Shown piece by piece: positions 9,475 to 17,132 of a DNA stretch of 64,000 nucleotides. The DNA lies in the NCBI GenBank assembly GCA_964633285.1, contig CAZWGA010000023.1, forward strand, positions 1 to 64,000. Reading direction: 5' to 3'. A model generated the notes under the pieces. That model did not search any database. It saw only the letters and a program-made list of their open reading frames with translations, and was not told the DNA's origin. Made by a program: the position numbers and the translations under genes. Every line of letters begins with the position of its first letter. The stretch's first letter is position 1. This DNA comes from 20CM-2-55-15 sp964633285 (lineage in GTDB: Bacteria > Acidobacteriota > Terriglobia > 20CM-2-55-15).

Positions 9475-10719
9475 TTAACCTTCGTATTTTTTGAAGAGCA
9501 GCGCAGCGTTGGTGCCGCCAAATCCGAAGGAATTCGACAATGCGTAACGGACATCGGCCTTTCGCGCCTTGTTGGGAACGTAGTCCAGATCGCAATCCGG
9601 ATCGGGTGTTTCGTAGTTGATGGTCGGCGGGATGACGCCGCGTTCGACGACCAGCGACGTGATTCCGGCTTCTACGGCGCCGGCAGCGCCGAGCAGATGC
9701 CCGATCATCGATTTCGTCGAACTGACCGCAAGCTTCCGCGCATGATCGCCGAAGAGCCGCTTGATCGCAAGCGTTTCGATGCGATCGTTGGGCGGCGTGG
9801 ATGTACCGTGAGCATTGATATAGTCCACCTGATCCGGACGAATGCCCGCATCGGTCACGGCATTCAACATGACGCGATGCGCGCCGTTGCCGTCATCGGG
9901 TGGAAGTGTGATGTGAAACGCATCGCCGCTCATGCCGTATCCCACGAGTTCGGCAATGATCCGGGCGCCGCGTTTCTTCGCCAGTTCCAGTTCCTCGAGC
10001 ACCAGTACTCCCGCGCCTTCACCGACAACAAAGCCGTCGCGGTCTTTGTCGAAGGGCCGGGATGCGCGATGAGGTTCCTCGTTGCGCGTGGAAAGCGCGC
10101 GCATTGCGGCAAAACCGCCGACGCCCATGGGTGTGACTGCAGCTTCGGAACCGCCGCAGATCATCACGTCCGCATCGCCGCGCGACAAAACCCGATAGGC
10201 ATCACCGACGGCATGAGCCCCGGAAGAGCACGCTGTGCAGGGCGCCGAGTTGGGCCCCCGGGCTCCGAACCGGATTGAAACCTGGCCCGCGGCGAGATTG
10301 ATGATGCTCGACGGAATGAAGAAAGGAGAGATTTTCCGCGGACCACCCTCGAGAAAAGCCGTGTGCTCCCGTTCGATGATTGTAAATCCGCCGATCCCCG
10401 AACCGATGAATACACCGGTACGTTCAGCGAGTTCCGGCCCGATGGTCAGGCCGGCCTGCTTCATCGCGCCTTCCGCGGCAGCCACGGCATAGTGGATGAA
10501 GGAATCCATTTTCTTGATGTCTTTTTTTTCGAACCAGCAAAGCGGATCGAAGTTTTTGACTTCAGCGGCAATTCGTGTGGAAAACTGCGACGTATCAAAA
10601 CGGGAAATCGCGGTGACGCCGCTTTGTCCTTCGCAGAGCCCCTTCCATGTCTCTTCGGTTCCCGTTCCGAGCGCGGTGACCAGGCCCACGCCCGTTACAA
10701 CCACTCTTCTCTTTTGCAA
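9475..10719 (-). CDS. fabF: Beta-ketoacyl-ACP synthase II
   Basis: The 414-residue condensing enzyme elongates acyl-ACP with malonyl-ACP. The Cys-His-His triad is visible: TACSSGAHAVGDA (nucleophile Cys), YINAHGTSTPPND and STKSMIGHLLGAAG; GFGGTNAALLF ends the protein. The first codon appears to be TTG at 10719 (MQKRRVVVTGVG), with AAAGG about nine bases upstream. It lies 14 bases after acpP, the classical acpP-fabF order. Confidence 0.96.
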   Translation of the reverse strand: MQKRRVVVTGVGLVTALGTGTEETWKGLCEGQSGVTAISRFDTSQFSTRIAAEVKNFDPLCWFEKKDIKKMDSFIHYAVAAAEGAMKQAGLTIGPELAERTGVFIGSGIGGFTIIEREHTAFLEGGPRKISPFFIPSSIINLAAGQVSIRFGARGPNSAPCTACSSGAHAVGDAYRVLSRGDADVMICGGSEAAVTPMGVGGFAAMRALSTRNEEPHRASRPFDKDRDGFVVGEGAGVLVLEELELAKKRGARIIAELVGYGMSGDAFHITLPPDDGNGAHRVMLNAVTDAGIRPDQVDYINAHGTSTPPNDRIETLAIKRLFGDHARKLAVSSTKSMIGHLLGAAGAVEAGITSLVVERGVIPPTINYETPDPDCDLDYVPNKARKADVRYALSNSFGFGGTNAALLFKKYEG

Positions 10720-10733
10720 AAGTAAAACCCTTT

Positions 10734-10979
10734 CTACGACTTCGGAAGATGCGCTTCGATATAACTGATCGCGTCTTTGACTGTCGCGATCTTTTCGGCA
10801 TCTTCGTCCGGGATTTCCATCCCAAAGCCCTCTTCCAGCGCCATCACCAATTCAACGGTATCCAGCGAGTCGGCACCGAGATCGTCGATGAAAGAAGCCG
10901 TGGGCGTAACTTCGGATTCGTCGACGCCCAATTGCTCGACGATTATCTGTTTAACTTTATCTTCAACTGAGGCAGCCAT
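10734..10979 (-). CDS. acpP: Acyl carrier protein
   Basis: The acidic 81-residue carrier of fatty-acid synthesis carries its phosphopantetheine on the Ser of DDLGADSLDTVELVMALEE. The ATG at 10979 has AGGAGGG about eight bases upstream. It sits between fabD and fabF, as in the usual bacterial fab cluster, although fabG, which commonly lies just before acpP, is missing. Confidence 0.97.
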   Translation of the reverse strand: MAASVEDKVKQIIVEQLGVDESEVTPTASFIDDLGADSLDTVELVMALEEGFGMEIPDEDAEKIATVKDAISYIEAHLPKS

Positions 10980-11044
10980 TCTTCAACCCTCCTGATCTTT
11001 TGCACTGCGCGCACGCGGAGCGCGAGCCCCGGACAAACCGGAAA

Positions 11045-11974
11045 TTATAGGAGCGCGCTTAAAACATTTTCCACCGATTTTTCGTCTTCGGCGTTCAACA
11101 TTGTAGCTGACTTATCGATCGAACGAATTAAACCAAGCAATACTTTTCCAGGACCGACTTCCACAAAAGTCTTCACACCTTCATCCAGCAATCGCTGAAC
11201 GCTCTCCTGCCATCGCACCGGACGCGATACCTGGCGCTTCAATGCGCTCCGCGCTTCCGCCGCCGTTCGAATCGGTTCTGCATCGACATTCGTTACCAGC
11301 GGCACTTTGAAATCTTCAATGGCGCACCGATCGAGATCCGCCGACAGACGTTCTTCCGCGGGCAGCATCAAGGCACAATGAAACGGCGCGCTCACCTGCA
11401 GAAGGATCGCGCGTTTGGCTCCGGCTTCCTTTGCAATAACGGTTGCGCGCTCCACGGCTTCCCGATTTCCTGCGATGACGATCTGGCCCGGCGAATTCAG
11501 ATTCGCAGGCGAAACGACCTGGCCTTCGGTAGCGCGTTCGCAGACCGACTGCACGGCGGCAAGGTCCAAACCCAGAATCGCCGCCATGGCACCGGCGCCG
11601 ACCGGGACCGCTTCCTGCATGTAACGTCCGCGGCGCCGTACGAGCGCCACCGCGTCCTCCAGCTTCATCGCGCGTGCAGCAACGAGAGCCGAGTATTCGC
11701 CAAGGCTGTGGCCTGCGACAAAATCCGGCTTGATGCCTTTTTCTTCGAGGATGCGGTAAAGGGCCGTGGAAGTAGCGAGGATCGCAGGCTGCGTATTTTC
11801 CGTCAGCTTCAGACTTTCTTCCGGACCTTCGAAACAAAGGCGCGACAGCGGAAAATCCAATGCCGCATCGGCCTTCTCGTATGCGGCGCGCGCTGCCGGA
11901 AATTTTTCGGCAACGTCACGCCCCATTCCCACCTGCTGCGAACCCTGCCCGGGAAATACGAATGCGATCTTCAT
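11045..11974 (-). CDS. fabD: Malonyl-CoA:ACP transacylase
   Basis: The 309-residue protein loads malonyl groups onto ACP. FVFPGQGSQQVGMG starts it, the nucleophile elbow is GHSLGEYSAL, and the catalytic His lies in VSAPFHCALM, with VEVGPGKVL near the end. The ATG at 11974 (MKIAFVFPGQ) fits the family; a GTG at 11995 is also in frame. It directly follows plsX; the gene that usually lies between them, fabH, is absent. Confidence 0.96.
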   Translation of the reverse strand: MKIAFVFPGQGSQQVGMGRDVAEKFPAARAAYEKADAALDFPLSRLCFEGPEESLKLTENTQPAILATSTALYRILEEKGIKPDFVAGHSLGEYSALVAARAMKLEDAVALVRRRGRYMQEAVPVGAGAMAAILGLDLAAVQSVCERATEGQVVSPANLNSPGQIVIAGNREAVERATVIAKEAGAKRAILLQVSAPFHCALMLPAEERLSADLDRCAIEDFKVPLVTNVDAEPIRTAAEARSALKRQVSRPVRWQESVQRLLDEGVKTFVEVGPGKVLLGLIRSIDKSATMLNAEDEKSVENVLSALL

Positions 11975-12002
11975 GATCGGTTCACACAAGGACACAACAG
12001 CA

Positions 12003-13031
12003 CTATGTAACTCCTGCAGTCCTGGTAAGACCGAGCCTGGTAAATTCTGTTTCGATCGCGTGATTCACGTTGTGCTTGCAGAAATCATTCGCAACACGGA
12101 TGGCATTCTTGATCGCATTGGCATTCGAACGTCCATGGCAGACAATCGTGATGCCTTTGATGCCGAGCAGCGGAGCTCCGCCATATTCCGAATAATCGAG
12201 GCGGCGCTTGAATTCGCGAAATGCTTTCTCGGCGAAGATGTAACCGACTTTTGCGGATAAGGTCTTTTCCAGCTCCTGCCGCAGCATTGCGGTAAAGGTT
12301 TCGATGAGGCCTTCACTGAGTTTAAGCGCGACATTGCCGGTAAAGCCGTCGCACACGATAACGTCGATGTCCCCTTTGAAAATATCGCGGCCCTCGACGT
12401 TGCCGATGAAATTAAGCGGCGCGCGCTTCAGAGCCTTGAACGCTTCCTTCGTGAGTTCGTTGCCCTTCGTGTCTTCTTCGCCGATCGACAACAATCCGAC
12501 TCTCGGGCGCCTGATGCCGAAAATGGCGCGCGAATAAATGTCGCCCATGATCGCGAACTGTTCCAGATGATGCGGCTTGCAATCCACATTCGCGCCGACA
12601 TCCAGAAGGATTGCAGGCTTTCCTTTCGGCGTGGGTAACACCGTCGAAAGCGCGGGCCGGTCGACAACAGTAAGAGTGCCGAGCACCATCTTCACCGTCG
12701 CCATGACGGCTCCGGTATTGCCTGCGCTCACGACGCCCGAGATGCCGGAATCCCGCATCAGTCTCGCCGCGACTCGAATGGAAGAGTCTTTCTTTTTCCG
12801 CGCCGCAGTTGCGGCGGATTCATCCATGGTGATCACTTCGCTTGCGTGAACAACTTCGATCGGCAGGCCGGCCGTGTCGTGCTCCCGCAGAAGTTCACGA
12901 ATACGATCCTCGAGACCGACCAGCACGATGGGAATTCCATACTGGCCGGCGGCTTGAACCGCGCCTTCCACTTCGGCAGCAGGCGCTTTGTCGCCGCCCA
13001 TGGCATCAACCGCGATTTTGATTTCGCGCAT
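12003..13031 (-). CDS. plsX: Phosphate acyltransferase PlsX
   Basis: The 342-residue peripheral membrane enzyme makes acyl-phosphate from acyl-ACP for phospholipid synthesis. IAVDAMGGDKAP at the N-terminus, SAGNTGAVMA and DGFTGNVALKLSEG are family hallmarks. It starts 7 bases after the rpmF stop and is followed closely by fabD, giving the common order rpmF-plsX-fab. Confidence 0.96.
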   Translation of the reverse strand: MREIKIAVDAMGGDKAPAAEVEGAVQAAGQYGIPIVLVGLEDRIRELLREHDTAGLPIEVVHASEVITMDESAATAARKKKDSSIRVAARLMRDSGISGVVSAGNTGAVMATVKMVLGTLTVVDRPALSTVLPTPKGKPAILLDVGANVDCKPHHLEQFAIMGDIYSRAIFGIRRPRVGLLSIGEEDTKGNELTKEAFKALKRAPLNFIGNVEGRDIFKGDIDVIVCDGFTGNVALKLSEGLIETFTAMLRQELEKTLSAKVGYIFAEKAFREFKRRLDYSEYGGAPLLGIKGITIVCHGRSNANAIKNAIRVANDFCKHNVNHAIETEFTRLGLTRTAGVT

Positions 13032-13037
13032 GAGGAG

Positions 13038-13220
13038 CTATTCTTCGGCGGTTTCGATAACTTCTCGATCCTTGTAGTGGCCGCAATGAGGACAGGCGCG
13101 ATGCGGCATCCGGAGTTCGTGGCAGTTCGGACACTCTGAAAAAGATCGTGCTGTCAGATGATCGTGGGAACGCCTTCGATTCCGGCGCGCTTTGGAATGT
13201 CTACGTTTTGGATTTGGCAT
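13038..13220 (-). CDS. rpmF: Large-subunit ribosomal protein bL32
   Basis: The 60-residue basic protein starts MPNPKRRHSKARRNRRRSHD and carries a zinc-ribbon of the form CPNC...CPHCGHYK, so this is the four-cysteine (zinc-binding) form of L32. It lies 4 bases after the yceD-like gene, the widespread yceD-rpmF-plsX arrangement linking ribosome and membrane synthesis. Confidence 0.96.
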   Translation of the reverse strand: MPNPKRRHSKARRNRRRSHDHLTARSFSECPNCHELRMPHRACPHCGHYKDREVIETAEE

Positions 13221-13224
13221 AGTT

Positions 13225-13776
13225 TTATGAACTCCGCTCTTCGAGCCGCCGCTTGATTTCCATCAGTGTGTCCATATGAGGGCTGAAGTCCTCCTTCGAA
13301 CAATGACAACGGCCGTGATTTAAGTTCGTCCCGCAAACCGGACACAAACCCTCGCAGTCTACCTTGCAAAGCGCCTTCATCGGAAGCGCCAGCAATATCT
13401 GCTCGTGCAGGATGTCGGAGATCGCCAGTTTGGTTCCTGTAAAGAATGCGGTCCGCGTTTCTTCCTCGTCCAGTTCGATCTCTTCATCTTCGTCGAACAT
13501 TTCTTCATCGCGTTCTCTGAAGAAAAGATCGAATGGCTTGCTGATTTTGTACTCCGCCGGCTCGAGGCAACGCGAACATGCCAGCTCAAGCTTCGCGGTC
13601 AACGAACCCACGATGCGAATTTCATCGCCCGCGCGTTCCGCCGATGCAGACCAATCCAATGGTCCGACCTGCCGTGCGTTCTCGGATCCGAAATCGATGA
13701 CTCCCGGCTCGAAGGTCGCTTCGAACGACAGTTTCTCGTGGCCTAAATCCTTGAGATCTACAAAGTATTCACTCAT
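13225..13776 (-). CDS. YceD/DUF177-family protein
   Basis: The 183-residue product has the DUF177 core LELACSRCLEPAEY and a second cysteine pair further on (CEGLCPVCGTNLN), with a very acidic segment in between (EEMFDEDEEIELDEEE). Family members are encoded next to rpmF in most bacteria and are linked to 23S rRNA accumulation in some; the mechanism is unsettled. The ATG at 13776 has GAGGGGG eight bases upstream; the frame remains open further upstream but without a better start. First gene of the minus-strand lipid cluster. Confidence 0.88.
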   Translation of the reverse strand: MSEYFVDLKDLGHEKLSFEATFEPGVIDFGSENARQVGPLDWSASAERAGDEIRIVGSLTAKLELACSRCLEPAEYKISKPFDLFFRERDEEMFDEDEEIELDEEETRTAFFTGTKLAISDILHEQILLALPMKALCKVDCEGLCPVCGTNLNHGRCHCSKEDFSPHMDTLMEIKRRLEERSS

Positions 13777-13878
13777 GGCCGTTCCCCCTCTCCCTCCGGG
13801 TTGTGCACGACCCGTTCCGGGACAGGCCGGCGTGACAGTCACTGGCTGACGCGCCGGGTGAGGATCGAAATCTCGCTC

Positions 13879-14592
13879 CTATGAAGGCTTTTGCGCCGGC
13901 GGGGCCGGGCTCACTCCCAACCGTTTCAAGGCGTCATCGGCGTTCTGCCGGAAGGGTGAATCGGGAAACTCGGATAACAGTTTCTGATAGAAGTCCTTCG
14001 CCTGATCCAGTTGCTTATTCGCCTCATAGAGTGACGCCAGTTCGTATGCCACGGCCGCTTTTGAATAGCCGCCCTTGTCGTACAGCTCTTTGTACGCTTG
14101 TATGGCCTTCGGCGCGTCACCGTGTTTCTTGTACAGCGCGCCCAAAGCAAACTGCGCGACGGGTTTCACCGAAGCATCACCCGACTGGCTGACTTCCTGA
14201 AGGGTCTGGACTGCTTTTGCCGAATCACCGAGGGTTTCCTGGCACAAACCGATGTAATACCGGGCAATGCTGCCCACGGTCAGCGACCGGTACTGGTCAT
14301 AGGCCTTCTGCGCTTCCGCGAGGGTTTTTTCACACCGTTCCTTGTCGGATTTGATGTTCGCGGTATCGTTATAGATTGAAATGACTTCAGACAATGCCGC
14401 CTGCGCATTGGCATTCCGGTTCGATCGATAGTAGTAGAGGCCAAAAACGGCAATCACCAGCACGCCCAGGGCGATCACCCCGGTAATGACCTCTTTCTTC
14501 CGAGCCACGATGAACTCGGTAGTGGTCTGCAGATATGTGGTGATCTCGTCCTGCTCCTTGAGCTGATGACGAGTCATTTTGGTGCGCGGCAC
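13879..14592 (-). CDS. Membrane-anchored tetratricopeptide protein (YfgM-like)
   Basis: The 237-residue protein has one N-terminal membrane helix (about residues 35-53, VITGVIALGVLVIAVFGLYY) followed by TPR-like helices. Examples are ARYYIGLCQETLGDSAKAVQ, FALGALYKKHGDAPKAIQAY and YELASLYEANKQLDQAKDFY. Orientation suggests a periplasmic TPR domain, as in YfgM/TPR_21 chaperone-like proteins. The GTG at 14592 has GGGAGG about seven bases upstream. It could be co-transcribed with the ABC transporter before it. The exact role is unknown. Confidence 0.75.
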   Translation of the reverse strand: MPRTKMTRHQLKEQDEITTYLQTTTEFIVARKKEVITGVIALGVLVIAVFGLYYYRSNRNANAQAALSEVISIYNDTANIKSDKERCEKTLAEAQKAYDQYRSLTVGSIARYYIGLCQETLGDSAKAVQTLQEVSQSGDASVKPVAQFALGALYKKHGDAPKAIQAYKELYDKGGYSKAAVAYELASLYEANKQLDQAKDFYQKLLSEFPDSPFRQNADDALKRLGVSPAPPAQKPS

Positions 14593-14650
14593 TGGTAACC
14601 TCCCGGATACGCTTTAGAAACCACCAAGTTTAGTTCACGACGGCGGGTCT

Positions 14651-16495
14651 TTACAAGGGTACTTCTTGCTTCTGGAACTGGGTGTCGTGCAGGTTCAGAT
14701 AAAGCCCGCCACGCGCGAGAAGTTCGTCGTGCGACCCGTGTTCAACGACTTTGCCGTCTTTGAGGACGAATATGACGTGCGCATTTCGAATCGTGGCAAG
14801 ACGGTGAGTAATAACGATGCAGGTGCGGCCCTTCATCAGCCGGTGAAGTGCGTCAAAGACGATGGCTTCGGAAACGGCGTCGAGTCCCGATGTCGGCTCG
14901 TCGAGAATCAAAATCGGGGCATTACGGATCACAGCCCGCGCGATCCCGATCCGTTGCCGCTGGCCGCCGGAGATCGTAACGCCGCGCTCACCGACCATCG
15001 TGTCGTATCCATCGGGTAATTCCTCGATGAAATCGTGCGCATTCGCAAGTTTGGCCGCTTCCATGATTTCTTCGCGGGTGGCTGTAGGTTTTCCATAGGC
15101 GATGTTCTGCCAGATTGGAGCGCGGAACAGCAGTGTTTCCTGGAGGACGAAGCCTAACTGGCGCCGTAGTGACTTCAGCTTGAGGGTCTTGACGTCCTCG
15201 CCGTCGATTCGAAGACTTCCCGACGTCACTTCGTAAAAACGCGGAATCAGGCTGATGATGGTCGTTTTGCCCGCGCCTGTCGGTCCGACAAACGCAGCAA
15301 TCTGGCCGGGTTCAATCGTGAGGGTCACGTCTTTGAGAATCATGTGTTCGGGCGTGTAGCCGAAACTCACATGATCGAATTCAATGCGTCCTTGAAACTC
15401 CGGCGCTTTCCGCTTTTTTTCCTGCGCCGGGCTCTTGGTTTCCAAATCCATCAGTTCCTGGATGCGCTCAAACGCAATGGCCGGCTTCGAAAAACTGTCA
15501 GGGAGCTTCGAAAGACCGCGAATCGGCGAATAGAGCGTCTTGAGATAAGCGAGAAACACAGTCAAATCGCCGAGCAGGATCGTGCCGTTCATAACGAGCC
15601 TTGCTCCATACCAGAGCACCAGAGCGGTTCCCGCTGCCGTGATGAGCTGAACGCCCGGAGAAAGACCCGCCTTCAAGGCGCGCGCCTTCAACGCAAGCTC
15701 CACGGTCTCTTCACTGACCGCCTTGAAGCGCTTCTTTTCATATTTCTCACGGGCAAAAGCTTTCACGACGCGAATGGATGTGAACACCTCCTGAATATTC
15801 GAAACGATTTCTCCTTCTTTTTTGCGCACGGCGCGCGTGGCCTTCTTGATTCGGTGCGTGTATTTGTAGACGAAAACAAAAAGGAACGGAGCGACGGCAA
15901 GCGCGATCAGCGTGAACTTCCAGTCGTAGTACAACATGATGGCGACAATGGCGACCACCGTGCACGCGTCAACGACCGTGTCCATCAGCGTCGAAGTGAT
16001 AAAACTTTGAATCGTATCGATGTCGCCCGTGACTCGCATGATGAGATCGCCCGTCTGGCTCCTATCGTGATAGGAAAGCGATAGCCGCTGGATCTGATGG
16101 TAAAGCGTTCCGCGAAGGTCATGGGTCACCCATTGGCCGACGGTCGTCATCGACAGGCTCTGGGCGTACGAACTCACGGCGTTGAGAACGGCGGTGAGCA
16201 CCACCGCGATTACTGCAAAGTTCAGCAAGGCGATCTTGTTTGAAGTAAATACAGAACTTACCCACGGTGCAAGCCAGTGCGGCAATGCCTTTGAACCCGC
16301 CACATTGTCGATGACAATTTTCAGCGGAATCGGCGTCAGCAGATCCGCCAGCGTCGATCCCAACGCGGAGGCCAGTCCTACCGTCAGGGCTTGCCAGTGA
16401 GGCGTCAAAAGACCGGCCAGGCTGATATCCCGTTTCTTTTTACTTACACCTTGTGTGGGATTCGGCGCAGTTCCAGTACTATCTTTGCTGAGCAT
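14651..16495 (-). CDS. ABC exporter, fused membrane and ATPase domains (MsbA/lipid or multidrug type)
   Basis: A 614-residue half transporter. Six membrane helices occupy roughly residues 30-330. The nucleotide-binding domain follows: Walker A GPTGAGKTT, Q-loop FVLQETLLF, signature SGGQRQR, Walker B ILILDEPTSGLD and the switch His in IVITHRL. It would act as a homodimer in the inner membrane. Sequence alone does not decide between lipid A flipping (MsbA) and drug export. It is divergent from the ECF sigma gene across 110 bases containing the repeat pair described separately. Confidence 0.9.
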   Translation of the reverse strand: MLSKDSTGTAPNPTQGVSKKKRDISLAGLLTPHWQALTVGLASALGSTLADLLTPIPLKIVIDNVAGSKALPHWLAPWVSSVFTSNKIALLNFAVIAVVLTAVLNAVSSYAQSLSMTTVGQWVTHDLRGTLYHQIQRLSLSYHDRSQTGDLIMRVTGDIDTIQSFITSTLMDTVVDACTVVAIVAIMLYYDWKFTLIALAVAPFLFVFVYKYTHRIKKATRAVRKKEGEIVSNIQEVFTSIRVVKAFAREKYEKKRFKAVSEETVELALKARALKAGLSPGVQLITAAGTALVLWYGARLVMNGTILLGDLTVFLAYLKTLYSPIRGLSKLPDSFSKPAIAFERIQELMDLETKSPAQEKKRKAPEFQGRIEFDHVSFGYTPEHMILKDVTLTIEPGQIAAFVGPTGAGKTTIISLIPRFYEVTSGSLRIDGEDVKTLKLKSLRRQLGFVLQETLLFRAPIWQNIAYGKPTATREEIMEAAKLANAHDFIEELPDGYDTMVGERGVTISGGQRQRIGIARAVIRNAPILILDEPTSGLDAVSEAIVFDALHRLMKGRTCIVITHRLATIRNAHVIFVLKDGKVVEHGSHDELLARGGLYLNLHDTQFQKQEVPL

Positions 16496-16521
16496 GTGTC
16501 CTGATGGTAATGGGAACCAGT

Positions 16522-16597
16522 GCCGCTGTCTAGAAAACGGCTTTGCAAAACGCGCGCAATCCGCTCCTTAGAAAAGGAGTGATGGCCGCTGTCTAGA
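16522..16597. promoter_or_regulatory. Direct repeat pair and RBS hairpin between ABC exporter and ECF sigma gene
   Basis: A 13-base direct repeat, GCCGCTGTCTAGA, occurs at 16522-16534 and again at 16585-16597, 63 bases apart (six helical turns). Between them, 16564-16579 reads CTCCTT-AGAA-AAGGAG, a hairpin that hides a perfect Shine-Dalgarno. That AAGGAG is only 2 bases from an ATG at 16582, which reads Met-Ala-Ala-Val then TAG, in frame with the sigma factor start at 16606. This could be an operator pair plus leader. Function is inferred from layout only. Confidence 0.4.
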
Positions 16598-16605
16598 CCG
16601 AAATC

Positions 16606-17124
16606 ATGGGAAGTCGCGACGACAAGCTGTTGATCGAACGCTGCATCAAAGGCGACCAGACCGCCTGGAAAGACCTGATCACTCGGTACCAGCGACTGGT
16701 CTATTCCGTCGCGCACAATTTCTGCAATCAGGCTGAAGATGTCTCCGATGTATTCCAGCAGGTATGGATGGAAATGTATCAGCATCTTTCCGACCTGAGG
16801 CACATCGAGGCCCTGCCGGCATGGCTGATCACGGTCACCCGGCGCCGCTGCTACGCCGTCATCCGGGCGCAGCGGGGATCGGAACAACTCGATGAAGGAT
16901 TGGCCGGCGACTCGGAAGATCTTGCACAGATCGAACGCGAGCACGAACTCGAGCGGGCGCTCGAACAGTTGCCGGAACGTTGCCGAAGGCTGTTAAACCT
17001 GCTTTATTTCGATGTGAGTGAGCCGAGTTACTCGGAAATCTCGGGCACGATGTCGATGCCAGAAGCCAGCATTGGACCTACGCGCGCCCGATGTCTTGAA
17101 AAACTTCGAAAAATCATGAGCTGA
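16606..17124 (+). CDS. ECF-type RNA polymerase sigma factor
   Basis: The 172-residue protein has sigma region 2 (about residues 20-80: WKDLITRYQRLVYSVAHNF...DVFQQVWMEMY) and region 4 (about 115-170: LEQLPERCRRLLNLLYF...SEISGTMSMPEASI). There is no extra domain. Region 4 reads SYSEIS, close to the usual YxEIA. The start is uncertain: no Shine-Dalgarno fits ATG 16606, and an in-frame TAG sits four codons upstream. It is 8 bases ahead of the TPR-CHAT gene, so the two are almost certainly in one operon. A zinc-motif anti-sigma candidate lies two genes on. Confidence 0.88.
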   Translation: MGSRDDKLLIERCIKGDQTAWKDLITRYQRLVYSVAHNFCNQAEDVSDVFQQVWMEMYQHLSDLRHIEALPAWLITVTRRRCYAVIRAQRGSEQLDEGLAGDSEDLAQIEREHELERALEQLPERCRRLLNLLYFDVSEPSYSEISGTMSMPEASIGPTRARCLEKLRKIMS

Positions 17125-17132
17125 GATTCCAA

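Noticed and set aside
8448..9494. Plus-strand frame opposite ETF-QO
   Set aside because: Antisense shadow of a clear enzyme with iron-sulphur motifs.
11975..11995. Longer GTG start for fabD
   Set aside because: Adds seven residues not expected before the conserved MKIAFVFPGQ start.
16513..16534. GGAACC...GTCTAGA as a sigma-E type promoter
   Set aside because: The spacer is 9 bases, too short for the usual 15-17.
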